Below, in pieces: positions 45,037 to 55,693 of a stretch of 64,000 nt of DNA. The notes under the pieces were generated by a model that saw only the letters and a program-made list of their open reading frames with translations, ran no database searches and was not told the origin of the DNA. Position numbers and translations under genes: made by a program. Numbering within the stretch: position 1 is the first letter of the stretch; each line of letters starts with the position of its first letter. Source of the stretch: Topomyia yanbarensis (taxonomy: Eukaryota; Arthropoda; Insecta; Diptera; Culicidae); the NCBI RefSeq assembly GCF_030247195.1, contig NC_080671.1:186971725-187035724 (forward strand), written 5' to 3'.

Positions 45037-46000
45037 TTAAAATTTTTCGAAGAAGAGTTGGCAAATTTTAGTAGTGTCGGACCCTAATACTCCATTAAAC
45101 GTCATACAGGATGGCAAACCGGATTCTTTTCGCTGCTCGTTCACATACTTCCAGAACGACTTGGGCTTAGATTTCAGTTGACACTGGTATCTAAGTTTCA
45201 GCGCGTCTGCTTTGCTGTTTGCATTCGTGTTTGAATTGAAAGTAATGGTTTTGTAATGCAAGTGTCTAGTGTTTCGAAATTTTTTTTAAAATGCAGCTCG
45301 GTTGGCAGTTTTTTAACAGTTGATTGCCAGGTGCTGATTGTTCTTTTTGGCACATGACGGTCGATTAGGTAGTTAAGAATATTAGAAAACGTCTTCGCTG
45401 CTCCGTTCGCGTCGTCATTGTTAATATTTTCGTCCCAGTTTATATCCAACAGCGTGCTAACGATACTGTCGTAGTCAGCGTTTTTAAAATCGTAGACTAT
45501 AGAGCTTGAGACGTGTTCAAAATCCACTCCTAGGTTACCAGCGAGTATAAGATGTAGTGGGTGATGATGACGCACATGCTGGACTAAAGGAGTCGGGACA
45601 GTGTGGCAGTACGGGGCGTAGTCCCGGGCATATACAAAACAGAGGCCCAATGTACGTCCATTCTCATTCATTCATTCTCCATTACTTGCTGGAATCACGA
45701 ATTCTGTCAGGTGGAAAATACACAACACACAAGAACAGATTACGATCGACAAGTTTCACTGATATCCACACTTGCTCGGAGCTCACCAACCGGTCGTCGT
45801 TGATCACTCGGGCTTTTATACCGTGACGAACAGCGATAAGCACACCACCACCGGAAGTCTTTTGACAATGTCCTTAGCTCACAGCGGTAGACATCGAATG
45901 TTGAACCAAACACCTGGCGAGACAAAGCCAAAGAATTTAAGCTACCAACATTCTTGTAGTAAACCTCGATGTTTTTGGAGGACGGATCAGGTTCAGTACA
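45037..46000 (-). pseudogene. Endonuclease domain and RT-proximal linker, frameshifted
   Basis: EVYYKNVGSLNSLALS (about 45,970) is a drifted form of the domain start YYQNVRG. The middle runs in shifted frames (a GGGVLIAV-type block near 45,840). HHPLHLILAGNLGVDFEHVS (near 45,530) holds the GDFN-like block, mutated to GNLG. SKPKSFWKYVNEQRKESGLP (near 45,160) is the typical linker before the RT domain. Inactive. Confidence 0.65.
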
Positions 46001-46710
46001 CAGCGAAGCCATGTTGCCGTTTTGAGCGCGTTGGAATGTTCTTTCATCAATCCCACAAACAGTACCGGAGCGGCTGACGGTCGCTTGGTCGACCATGGTG
46101 AGGGATTCGAGGCATCCCGAATCATCTGCGTCACGACCCAGAAAACGACGATCGTCGTTAGCGAAATACATGGTTGACATTTGGTCACAAGATGTCGTAG
46201 CGAAAGGCAAATTGCTGGAAACGAAGAATGCATCAGCGCTCCTCGGATCAGATGAATACTTGCCACTCGTGGCTGGTTGGAAGACCCTTTCACCCATCCT
46301 ACACACAGGACGAACGATGACCATTGGCTACAATTGCTCGACTGTGGCGTGGGGCTCGAGGGCTTCCATAGTGCCAACTGCGGTGCGTCCCAGTATGCGT
46401 TGAACCCCGATGGCGCGATGCCAAGATCAGGAACGAGACGGTAGTAGCTTACGGCGAGAGTCAGACGGTGCGTGAATCGGTTCAACCGTTGTATCGATAC
46501 AATTTGTATAATACTTGCCGAGAAAAGCGGCTTGGAAGACCCCTTCTCCACCCACACATACAGGACCGAGACGACTGCTGAACGCTGGCGGCATGTAGCG
46601 GAGAGATGTAGCGAAGAGATCAAGCGCTTTCATAGTCCCAACTGCGTTGCGTCCCAGTATGCGATCAGCATCGACACTCCTTCACAATGGCGGTGTAGCT
46701 TGGTATAGCG
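46000..46710 (-). repeat. Three tandem ~250-bp modules in the 5' region of the CR1-like element
   Basis: Modules with the phrases GPVCVGGEGVFQ, RPVCRMGERVFQ and GTVCGIDERTFQ lie about 250 bp apart (near 46,545, 46,297 and 46,048). At DNA level GCGTCCCAGTATGCG repeats near 46,387 and 46,650. One comparable module is in the relative at about 25,980-26,070. They sit between the finger ORF and the endonuclease. Confidence 0.6.
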
Positions 46711-47211
46711 GGCATTGCCAATCGTTGCGGAGTCCTCTGCAGGACCATTGATGAGCCGGATTGTATTAGAGAAGGACATGATTCTTCTGAAGGCGGAAGA
46801 AAATCAGTCGGCGGGCTCCAAATGTTCTGGGTACGGCTATTCTCAAATTCCCTGAACAGTATGCCTTACGGCCTTGTCTCAGGGTTAAGAGCTGCATCAT
46901 GGTACTTTGGGTGAACTCGAACTTTGAAGAATATGAAGTTCAAAGTACTGACGTCTATGCCTTTTTTAACAAGCGGAATAACCTTCATCTCCTCGTTACA
47001 ATTTAGTCCTTCTTTGGACATTTTTTCGACAGTCTCTTTGCTAAAGCTGGGATGAAAGCGGAAAAGATGCAGCCAGAGCAACGGCGGGAAGTTGAAACGG
47101 TGGCAATTTTGCTATTATTGACCGCCAACAAGAGTATTGCTCGGATCAGGGTCATCCTCGCGACGACGTTTATGAGGTGGTACCGGAGTTTGAACGGACT
47201 GGAGTAGCTGT

Positions 47212-47581
47212 TTAAACTTTTCTAACGAGGTGCGAAATCTGCTGGTTATTTTTGGATAACTCGGCCTTTAGTTCAGCACAGATGTCATCCGTTTTACCAG
47301 CGATAGCAGCGATAATACATCCAAGTGAAGAAACAATGTCGCGAAAGCGAGCAAACTTCATCAGTTTGAAACATTCATTGCACATCCAAAATAAATTTAG
47401 GTTTTCCCAAGTTTTTTTTAAAAAACGGCTTCTTAAGTTGTTTCCCACATTGCATATGCACCACATTTTTGCAAAAGCCCATGCATTCGAAAAAGTCGTC
47501 GTCCGATTTGACCGCAGTGATGAAATATAGATGGCGCTGCGTTCGGTGAGAAGCTTTGGTGGTTAAGTCACAGAAGTTCAC
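47212..47581 (-). pseudogene. ORF1 with PHD-like zinc finger and coiled tail
   Basis: Reading two overlapping frames: SDDDFFECMGFCKNVVHMQC (47,520-47,460), then NLFWMCNECFKLMKFARF (47,390-47,330) and a helical stretch DICAELKAELSKNNQQISHL. The Cys/His spacing is that of a PHD-type finger, known in ORF1 of CR1-like elements. One frameshift separates the finger halves near 47,410. Confidence 0.65.
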
Positions 47582-47598
47582 TTGATTGCGTTCTTCGC

Positions 47599-47764
47599 CA
47601 GGATTACCATATTCACCGATTTTTCTATAATATCACATTTGTGGCATTTCAATGAAAGATTTTTTGGAAATTTATCACAGATTTTCACAGATTTTTTCCT
47701 ATTTTAGCCAACACAGATGGTAAAAAGATTTTTTTTTACCGAAACACAGATTTCAATGTCCCTG
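47599..47764. mobile_element. hAT-type MITE, 166 bp
   Basis: It is a shorter copy of the 19,590 family (CAGGATTACCATATTCACCG ... ACACAGATTTCAATGTCCCTG end). The perfect 8-bp target duplication TTCTTCGC (47,591-47,598 and 47,765-47,772) confirms the hAT assignment. Confidence 0.8.
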
Positions 47765-47954
47765 TTCTTCGCTGGTTTTTTCACAACACAAAAACAAGCA
47801 GGAGATACTTTTAAACAGCACAATAACAACTGCAAAAAAATCTCATTTGAATTAATACGATAAACAACGATAAAAACTTCACAAATCTGGTCAAAAATTG
47901 TAAATCGTTGAAGCGATTGATGTAAACAACTAACTCGGTAAGAATCGCTATCGC

Positions 47955-47999
47955 TAAGTTAGTGTCGGATTCTGATAAGAAGAAGTCGAAACGCAAATT
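47955..47999 (+). ncRNA. Hammerhead ribozyme relic, 3' half
   Basis: It carries the helix I 3' strand (TTAGTGTCGGATT), core CTGATAA (one change from CTGATGA), a weakened helix II and GAAACGCAA. The 5' half with the cleavage triplet is absent. Confidence 0.6.
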
Positions 48000-48621
48000 C
48001 CATATCTAATTTACTATCTATGATCGCATAGTTGTCCCGTTTTCTATGGGATTTCCTATCTTTATGGGACTGGTATGTGATTATGGGCAGTTTAGTTGTC
48101 TTCAAACATTTCATTTATAAAAATAATGATTCTCTAATCGGCATTATTCTACCAATCACACGGATTTTGAGAAAAATAAATATTGGTACTTAAAATCAAT
48201 AAATGATTTTTTGTTTTTAATAAATTTAATGGACACGATTTTTTCATTTAACTGAAAAAAAAAATCACAAAATTATCGACACTATAATTTATATTATTCA
48301 CTGCACACTTAATTTTTTCTACCGAATCTCAGCTTTTTGCATACTTGGCCAACAGCTGAGATTCAGCAAACATTATTTTTTGCTGAGATCTCGGTAAAAG
48401 TGATGTTTGAGTGCTGAGACTCGGAAAATTTTTAACCGAAAATCATCAAACTAATCCCACTTTACTGAGATATCAGTTTCTAAATTTGCTGACTACACAG
48501 CTGTTGGGAAATTACCGAACCAAATTGAGTGTGTGGGTATCCTCCAATCTTCACGAAAGTTTTTAATGCGCATATGAAAAATATATTGTATTTTTAATGA
48601 TGATGATTTAATCATTTAAAT
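48000..48621. other. AT-rich spacer
   Basis: No gene. CTGAGAT/ATCTCAG-type motifs recur in both orientations at 48,330-48,480, hinting at a decayed fold-back. Confidence 0.25.
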
Positions 48622-48623
48622 TA

Positions 48624-48800
48624 GGTTCTTAACTGACACAGTTAACCTCACTCTTTTTGACAGTTCACTATAGTACTGTTTACATGGACTTAGAAAATTT
48701 TTGTGGACGACTAGATTCGCTCGAAGCAAATTGTAAGTCCATGTAAACAGAACTATCGAACTGTCAAGAAAAGTGAGGTTAACTGTTTCAGTAAAGAACC
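48624..48800. mobile_element. 177-bp palindromic MITE, TA target
   Basis: The termini GGTTCTTAACTGACACAGTT and the inverted AACTGTTTCAGTAAAGAACC lie between TA dinucleotides (48,622-48,623 and 48,801-48,802). Inner arms (GTTTACATGGACTTA with TAAGTCCATGTAAAC) make the whole element a hairpin. Relatives are at 55,694-55,848 and a fragment at 21,315. TA targets suggest Tc1/mariner-type mobilisation. Confidence 0.75.
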
Positions 48801-48802
48801 TA

Positions 48803-50640
48803 ATAAGAATACCAGTGAAAACAGTGGTCTACAAACTTTTGAAGAAATTTAATATCATTTCACCTAAGAAGCTGACGGCGAAGTGCTATGGAACATTTCA
48901 ATTGTGGACAATTTCGGGTTAGATCAAAGAACAAACCCAGCTTCTACCAAACTAAACGGTACCGTACGTTGTAATTTTCGCTATAAGTTTCAAGCAATTA
49001 AGTGGAACATCACAGACGAAATAAACAGAATACCAAAAGCGTCGATAAATCATAATGAGCGATCGATTTATAGCTTAAAATCGAAACAGGTAACACAAGT
49101 AGCGTCGAACATTCTAAATTGGACTCCTTCATCGACTGACCATGTTTCCAGCTTATCGCGTCACATAAAATGGCACAAATCACCCGTCTGGACCGAAAAC
49201 GAAGTTTGCCAATTTGTTTTAATATGAATTAAATTACGGGGGGATTGGAAAAAATTAGGAAAATTTACAGTGAAATCAGAAAATTATATACCAAAGCTCT
49301 GCTGGGCAAGCCAAGACCCCGTCTGGGGCCCTTCTGCGAGAGAGCGACCGACCGACGTGAAGCTGATGGTTGTGGAAAGAGACCCTTTTCTGTACGCCCC
49401 CGAGCGAGCTGCGGCGTGTCTGTCAGCGAAACGATCGTTCCATCGAGTCCCAGAACAAAGGGGGCGCTTCTTCTTGGCTGCCGCTGCTGATATACAATTA
49501 ATTCTTGTCTAATCTGTTTTTGGGCACCGATTTGGTCTGCACCGCCGTCACGACAGGCGGGAGAATCGGCACAAATTTTGGTCGCCCTGTGCCGTTTTGA
49601 TGATGAGCAGCAATAACTCTCCGAAAAAAAGGGTCTTGGTGCTGTATTCAAATGTAATTATTACTACAGCATCGCACTGTGGGATAGTCTCGGTTGATCG
49701 GTCATCGAAAATTGCGAAATGTTTTTTCGAAGCTGACTGGCATTATTTCCAATTGGTGGTTTTGTAATCTTTTAGATCGGTACTGCCACTTTCTTGACCT
49801 TGAAGTCATCAAGCTTGTACATAACCCAATGTGCAGGAAAGAATCAGTTCCACTCCAAGTGGTTCGAATATAGTAAAATCCTCCAAAAAGTCACGAGTTC
49901 CCAGAGGGCCTATCTTAGCATCATAGCCCGGCTGGGAAAGGTGGCTTCTTACAACCGTGTGATCCGTGAAGATATTTTTGCTGTCGAAGCGATGCATCAT
50001 GGAAGGACGATAATGGTGGGCTCGCATTCTATTCGTTTTATGAGAGCACATCATCAACTGACTGGTAAAATGAACCAAAAAAAAACACACTGCTCAACAG
50101 TTCAGATCGTCTGGCGAAACAAGATTCCAAATTGGTCTTTGATTGTGGGAACATTTGTTGGCGGGCAGCTAAAAGAATGGAGTGAACAAGAACGCCACTC
50201 TGCCCAGCAGCTCCTATTTTCTATTTCTCAACCTTACGCGTGTTTCGTGAGCGCTGCCGGGGGTTCTTTCCGACCGTTTGCTTCGTTCGTTGGTTGGCCG
50301 CTTCAAACATCTGAATTAAAGTCTGCAGCATAGATGTTCGCTCCGATGAATGCACTAATTTATCCTTCACCGCCAATGCTCCTACGGGCTGATGTGATCG
50401 TGTTTCTGGGAGAATTTTTCATCGTCACAGCCACAGGCACTACAGCTTTTAACATTCGAATCATTCATGGATACAGCTCGCAGGTGCTTTTCGGTGATAT
50501 TTTAACATTAGTGTTTGAAAAGATGGGAAAGTGGAAATGTGATTCTGAGACCAATTTACAATCAGTTAAAATTCGATTCTGATAAAGCGTTTGGTCCTCC
50601 AGTGTACTGATGCAAATTATAACCATCCCTTCTTCCTTCT
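48803..50640. other. Unassigned interval, possibly single-copy DNA
   Basis: It is GC-richer between 49,300 and 49,620. The longest frame (179 codons, 49,794-50,333 plus) begins at a TTG, has its first in-frame ATG about 65 codons in, and shows no domain. A 114-codon frame at 48,883-49,227 is also unrecognised. I do not call a gene, but this is one of the few stretches without transposon signatures. Confidence 0.3.
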
Positions 50641-51238
50641 TTGCTTCTTGCTTCTTGCTTCTTGCTTCTTGCTTCTTGCTTCTTGCTTCTTGCTTCTTGC
50701 TTCTTGCTTCTTGCTTCTTGCTTCTTGCTTCTTGCTTCTTGCTTCTTGCTTCTTGCTTCTTGCTTCTTGCTTCTTGCTTCTTGCTTCTTGCTTCTTGCTT
50801 CTTGCTTCTTGCTTCTTGCTTCTTGCTTCTTGCTTCTTGCTTCTTGCTTCTTGCTTCTTGCTTCTTGCTTCTTGCTTCTTGCTTCTTGCTTCTTGCTTCT
50901 TGCTTCTTGCTTCTTGCTTCTTGCTTCTTGCTTCTTGCTTCTTGCTTCTTGCTTCTTGCTTCTTGCTTCTTGCTTCTTGCTTCTTGCTTCTTGCTTCTTG
51001 CTTCTTGCTTCTTGCTTCTTGCTTCTTGCTTCTTGCTTCTTGCTTCTTGCTTCTTGCTTCTTGCTTCTTGCTTCTTGCTTCTTGCTTCTTGCTTCTTGCT
51101 TCTTGCTTCTTGCTTCTTGCTTCTTGCTTCTTGCTTCTTGCTTCTTGCTTCTTGCTTCTTGCTTCTTGCTTCTTGCTTCTTGCTTCTTGCTTCTTGCTTC
51201 TTGCTTCTTGCTTCTTGTTCCTTGCTTCTTGTTTCTTC
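50641..51238. repeat. 7-bp minisatellite (TTGCTTC)n, about 80 copies
   Basis: Uninterrupted CTTGCTT/AAGCAAG heptamers run from 50,641 to about 51,212, then degrade (TTGTTCC, TTGTTTC). The unit is not a multiple of three and has no stop in any phase, so long frames with period-7 peptides (LLASCFL or KKQEARS) open on both strands. These frames are artefacts. Confidence 0.95.
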
Positions 51239-52041
51239 CTTCCGACTTTGTCCATCCATCTACAGGTAAATGCAAAAATAGCACAAAGCGCCTGGGAAAC
51301 GAATTCATTGTGCACTTTTTTTAAAAGTATACATTATGTTTCTGAGCATAAATAGCACATACAATTTCCATTCCAGTCAAACGTTCTTTACTCGATCATA
51401 CCGATGATGATGATGATAATGATGATGCTCCAAAGGAATGCCGCGGCAAAAGGTGATAAGCATGCAGTTACACCAGGATCAACAGCTTCGTAAAATCGTC
51501 AAAAGCTGTATGTACACCGAAACGAACACGCCTGAACATATTGAAAATGAAACATAAATCATCGTGACACCCCCGAGCGGAATTGGCTCTCTGAAGGAGC
51601 CACTCTTGAACCTTGATTGCGCTTGGCTGGGAAAGTGGAACCAGTTTCAGGACCATTTCGCAAAACTTCATGGTGTGAGCTTGAGTATGTTGTACACGGT
51701 TGTCTTTAGTGGTACAGGTAACCCGATCAGGAGATCATAACAAGGCTGTATCTTCCGATGATATTTATTTTATTACATCGATGAGCAGAACTAACGTTAT
51801 AACGTGACCTCGCCTAGACAGGTTTGGATAAACTCTAAAGCTACTACAATACTATTGCATCCAATTAATCTTGCCCTACGACGTAATAGAAGACATAAAT
51901 TTTCTATCCATCTATGGGAGAAAATGGAACTAAAATTTTCCATCAGAAAAAATGGAACTATAAACTTATTCAAATTCAACAAATCGAATAAGGTCGTGAG
52001 CTATTAGGTCCCACCCACAACTGCTTCTCTAAAAGATTATC
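51239..52041. other. Unassigned spacer with a short GAT microsatellite
   Basis: (GAT)n at about 51,402-51,426. Short frames only, with no recognised protein. Confidence 0.3.
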
Positions 52042-52188
52042 TTTTGATTTATAGAGTTTTCAACCTTATTGTCAGTCGCCTCTATTTAGGGATTAGAAAA
52101 ATCTCTAATCCTATGAGCTGTGTTGAGAATTGAACCCAGGTGAGCTGCGCACACGGCCATCGACTTACCAACTACGCTATGCGCGCCC
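52042..52188 (-). mobile_element. tRNA-derived SINE (Feilai-like type)
   Basis: The minus strand starts GGGCGCGCATAGCGTAGTTG, with an A box (TAGCGTAGTTGGTAAG) and a B box (GGGTTCAATTC) at 52,130-52,141, spaced as in a tRNA promoter. A tRNA-unrelated body follows (GATTAGAGATTTTTCTAATC). RNA polymerase III would transcribe such an element. Flanking TAGAAAGATT and TAAAAGATT may be a decayed target duplication. Confidence 0.65.
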
Positions 52189-52287
52189 TTTAGAAAGATT
52201 CATAACATCTAAAGGAGAAAGCAAAATGCATAAACCGAAATATTGGATAAGGGTAGATAAAGCTTTGTTTTTCTGCACCAATGCGTG

Positions 52288-52365
52288 CCAACGTTTCGAG
52301 TTTCTCTCATCAGAATCCGACCCTAAGTTATTGACAGGAGTAATCTAGCGCCGGATTGACACTAG
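52288..52365 (-). ncRNA. Hammerhead ribozyme, diverged copy with compensatory helix changes
   Basis: The core CTGATGA and GAAA are intact. Helix II is GAG-AAA-CTC instead of GGC-GAA-GCC, so two pairs changed on both sides. Helix III is CUAGUGU with ACGUUGG, all pairs or G-U. The cleavage triplet is GUC. Helix I is AAUCCGGCGCUAG against its 3' strand with one mismatch. It could still fold and cleave. Confidence 0.75.
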
Positions 52366-52395
52366 CTCCAAAAAACGAAAACACAAATTGTGTTT

Positions 52396-52699
52396 GGGAT
52401 CATCCATAAATGGCGTAGCATTATATGGGGGAGGGGGGAGCTTTGTATATTGTGATGATGTGTGACGACAGGGGGAAGGGGGTCATGTCAGGCTACGTAG
52501 CTTTTTCAAAAGGGAATAACTAACATCGTTTATTATTTTTTTTTCAATTTTACGGTGACAAGGAGGGGGGGGGGGAGAATTACCGTCAAGCTACGTAATT
52601 ACCAGGGGGGTATTTAGAGGTTTGTGACAAAATGCTACGATGGGGGAGGGGGGTGTTAAAAATCACTCAAAAAATGCTACGTCATTTATGGATCGTCCC
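52396..52699. mobile_element. 304-bp MITE with GGGA(T/C) termini
   Basis: The ends GGGATCATCCATAAATGGCG and the inverted CATTTATGGATCGTCCC are flanked by TTT on both sides (52,393-52,395 and 52,700-52,702). A 3-bp target would fit a PIF/Harbinger-type element. The body has G-rich runs and a repeated GCTACGT motif. Confidence 0.65.
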
Positions 52700-52714
52700 T
52701 TTCTGAGTAAAACC

Positions 52715-52944
52715 GAAGACGCATATCAATAAGACTGACAACTCTGTCCAGAATCTGGAGATAGTAACAGCAACGCCACTTACGGGTAAAGGTGGTACTT
52801 CACATAGTGATGCACACACACACATATACATTTTTACATTAAGCTTCCTACCTTCCTCCAATAGAGGCGCTGTAACCTCTGTCGCTTCACATTTGTATGG
52901 GGGAAGGAAAGAGATATCAGTCTTCCTAATATGTAGTCTTCGGC
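52715..52944. mobile_element. 230-bp MITE with GAAGAC termini
   Basis: Inverted ends (CCGAAGACGCATATCAATAA against the complement of AATATGTAGTCTTCGG) are flanked by AAAACC (52,709-52,714 and 52,945-52,950). The true target may be only AAAA, with CC belonging to the terminus. It contains a CA microsatellite at about 52,813. Confidence 0.6.
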
Positions 52945-52995
52945 AAAACCCTAGTCCCACGTGACGTTCCGCAAGAAAAGAAGTTCTGATTTAAG

Positions 52996-53221
52996 GACGA
53001 TTCAGACGATACATCAGCTTCCGTCAACGTCAACGGAACGTCACCGTTCCGTCAGGATAAGTTACATGCAGTTAAATGGAGGCATTCACACACAACATCA
53101 ACGGCACGGAACGTTTTGACGTACAGCACGTGTGAACGGGCGCAAGAGAAAAGTATTTAACTTATCCTGACGGAACGGTGACGTTCCGTTGACGGAAGCT
53201 GATGTATCGTCTGAATCGCGC
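52996..53221. mobile_element. 226-bp palindromic MITE
   Basis: Arms of about 70 bp (GATTCAGACGATACATCAGC ... CGTCAGGATAAGTT) are mirrored to ATCGTCTGAATC at the right end. TTTAAG direct repeats flank it (52,990-52,995 and 53,222-53,227). The sequence can extrude as a near-perfect hairpin. Confidence 0.7.
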
Positions 53222-53480
53222 TTTAAGCTGATGGGCAGATATGCCAGAGCTGCAGACACGTCTGCAAATTCACAGCCTTTATATTATCACGGGGGTTTTT
53301 TGCGATCTCGCAGATATTTACAGATTTTTTAGTTTGGTTGCAGATATTTACAGATTTTTGAAAATAAAGGCTTTTGGTTACACTAGTTTCAAATCTACTT
53401 TAGGTATTTCCTCCATAAGCTATTTCTCTCTACTTACCTTGGGCTATGAATGCACTATTTTCATTTAATACAACACATCA

Positions 53481-53854
53481 CGAGGGGCAAGCACTACATC
53501 TTCAATACGACGCAGTGCCAAAAGTCTACCATAATTATTTACTTTAAGTACCATAAAGTACATTAAGTATCGCAAAGATTTAAAAAAAGTATGCGTCAAG
53601 GTCGTTATAATTTCATTACTGAAACGATTTTAAATGCAGCGCCTTCGTATTTCAAATACGCAAAATATTTTAATTGCCGTCAAGATGTCCTTTAAATTCT
53701 TTAAGTACGTACACATCGACATTAATTACATTAAGTTCCTTATTAAGTACAACAGAAGTATTTTTAAATACTTTCATTATTTACTTTAATTATATTCAAA
53801 ATACCTTGGTATTTTCAATACGACGCACTCAAATCTGCTAGTGCTTGCCCCTCG
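53481..53854. mobile_element. 374-bp MITE with 8-bp target duplication
   Basis: The perfect 16-bp inverted ends CGAGGGGCAAGCACTA and TAGTGCTTGCCCCTCG are flanked by perfect ACACATCA repeats (53,473-53,480 and 53,855-53,862). 8-bp duplications point to hAT-type mobilisation. The body is rich in TTTAAGTAC motifs in both orientations. Confidence 0.8.
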
Positions 53855-54675
53855 ACACATCATCAATTAATAGTTTTTGATCAAGAATAGTTTTCTGACA
53901 TTTTTTGTTCTTCCCAGACTTTTAAAATTATTATTTCAGGCATTTGAAAAAAGTATCTGGCATCTCTGCTGATGAGAATTAAGGGGTTATATATGTTGAG
54001 ATGCGGAAAAAAGGGAAAAGTTTCAATTTTTAAAAAGGTATGTAGCCAAATGTTTATGAAACACTTGTTATACGTTTAGCGTAGTACAATGTCCAATTTG
54101 CAAAATCCACTTGAGAAAATAAAAAAAAAATATTAATAATTGTCGAAGCTGTAGCAATTTCCGCAAAACGTTTTGTTTTCAAAGAGGTTTGCCGTGACTA
54201 CGATTCCAGCCCAACAGCTCAACAGAAATCATCAAACTAAAAAAATCATTAGTATATGTACCTGTGCTGTACGATCGATTAAAAAAAATTCTTCTTTTTG
54301 GAAACGGGGACGATTTTTACAAAAAAAATCACTATTTTCACCTAAAAAAAATAATTAAAAAAATCATAACAATAATATGAAAATTTTGACGAAAAATGGA
54401 ATCGTTCAAGGCAGTTAAATTACGAACAAATCAAAAAAGTTTTGAGAACGGTTGAAAACTTTTCTGGCACCTCCATAAGGGAACGATATGAAAACCGCTA
54501 TAACTTTGCATCCACTGCTCTGGTCTATATAAAAATTTGCGGTAACAATCTTAAGTACCTGAGCTTTAAGATAGAAGAATAAAAAAAATCGATTTTTTGG
54601 ACGACCTCAACATATATAAACCCTTAATAAACTGAAAGTTGGCTTAGCAATCCAATGCAAAATGCACTCTGCTAT

Positions 54676-55461
54676 AGGGGAAGATGGGGTAAAACGCACC
54701 CCGGGGCAAAATGCACCCCTTGCTTATTTCGAAAACAGCTGAAAATTTCTAGAAAAGGGTAACACCAGTCGGAAGTCCACCATAGTAAACATACACTGTC
54801 AAAGTTTGATAACCGTACATCAATAGCAGCTCGAGTAATAAACAAAAAAACAATAACGTGCTCTTCTCATGTGATTATTGTGGCTCATGCAATAAAGATT
54901 TTCAGCTCTTATAAATGCTGTTTTACTATTATATCAGTGCATTCCAGTTCTATTTATACCGTAGCTCATTATTTTGTGGCACAATGTACGAAAAATCTAC
55001 TAAATAGTTCACTTTTTGCTAAATTTATATCGCTGCTCCATCGGGGGCAAAATGCCCTGTTCTTTGATTTTGCTGGTTTTTTAATCGAAAAAAGAAAAAT
55101 CGTTCTGAAAACCTACTAATTGCATAGCCGAAGGCTATTTTATGGCACACTTTTGTGAAATCTCGTCAGAAAACAAAACTACATGCTTGTTCGCCGAGCA
55201 TTATGCCCCGTTGTTGCGGTTCATTCTGCCCCGTTGTTGTGATGCATTTTACCCCGCTTATTTTTCAAAAGGTATGTTTTAATGATTTTGAAAAATTGAA
55301 TTATTTGCGCATTTTTGAATATTTTGCAAAGCGTTATGATTGCGATTACGGAGGAAAATGTTGTCTAAACGATATCATTAATTGAATTCTCCCAATTGAT
55401 GTTCTACAGCTGAGTTATGATCATATTAAGTTAGGGGATGCGTTTTACCCCATCTTCCCCT
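54676..55461. mobile_element. 786-bp inverted-repeat element with AGGGGAAGATGGGG termini
   Basis: The left end AGGGGAAGATGGGGTAAAAC (54,676) is mirrored by GTTTTACCCCATCTTCCCCT (55,461) with no mismatch over 20 bp, flanked by AT (or TA, depending on phase). The interior repeats GGGGCAAAATGC/TGCCCCGTTG-like motifs. No transposase. Confidence 0.7.
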
Positions 55462-55693
55462 ATTTCTCTTTGGTGCCAAGCGAGAGCCAGTTTCCAGAGC
55501 TTGGAAAACGAATCAGCTGAAAAAGAACGAACACTTCATTCGTTCTTCGCTTCACGAACATACACCCTATTGAACCATTCACCACTGAGTTGCGGAGTTG
55601 ACGGCTTTGGTTCACCACCACCGAGGCTGGTGAAACATTGCTGTTCTATTGAATACTTTACGGTGACGTCACAAATGAACTGAGTGTTCATTG

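Larger units (their letters stand above)
45030..47590 (-). mobile_element. CR1/Jockey-like non-LTR retrotransposon, 5' half
   Basis: The minus-strand order is ORF1 with a PHD-like finger (47,581-47,212), a further ORF1 part (about 47,080-46,860), three roughly 250-bp repeated modules (46,710-46,000), an endonuclease (about 45,990-45,300) and the linker before RT (45,261-45,037). RT is missing. The element abuts the BEL/Pao relic at about 45,010-45,030, so the 3' half was lost or replaced there. It is related to the element at 24.2-27.2 kb. Confidence 0.7.
52270..53240 (-). mobile_element. Retrozyme-family relic carrying three MITE insertions
   Basis: On the minus strand this is a copy of the hammerhead-bearing repeat, comparable with 59.28-59.45 and 62.28-62.45 kb. 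It is cut at three points by MITEs at 52,396-52,699, 52,715-52,944 and 52,996-53,221. With those removed, the sequence reads collinearly with the other copies (CAAATTGTGTTT|CTGAGTAAAACC|CTAGTCCCACGTGACG...). Confidence 0.65.

Noticed and set aside
49794..50333. 179-codon open frame
   Set aside because: It starts at TTG, its first ATG is about 65 codons in, and no domain or splice context supports it.
50465..51355. Six overlapping long open frames (219-264 codons) on both strands
   Set aside because: They are translations of the 7-bp minisatellite in different phases; the peptides are exact seven-residue repeats with no unique domain.
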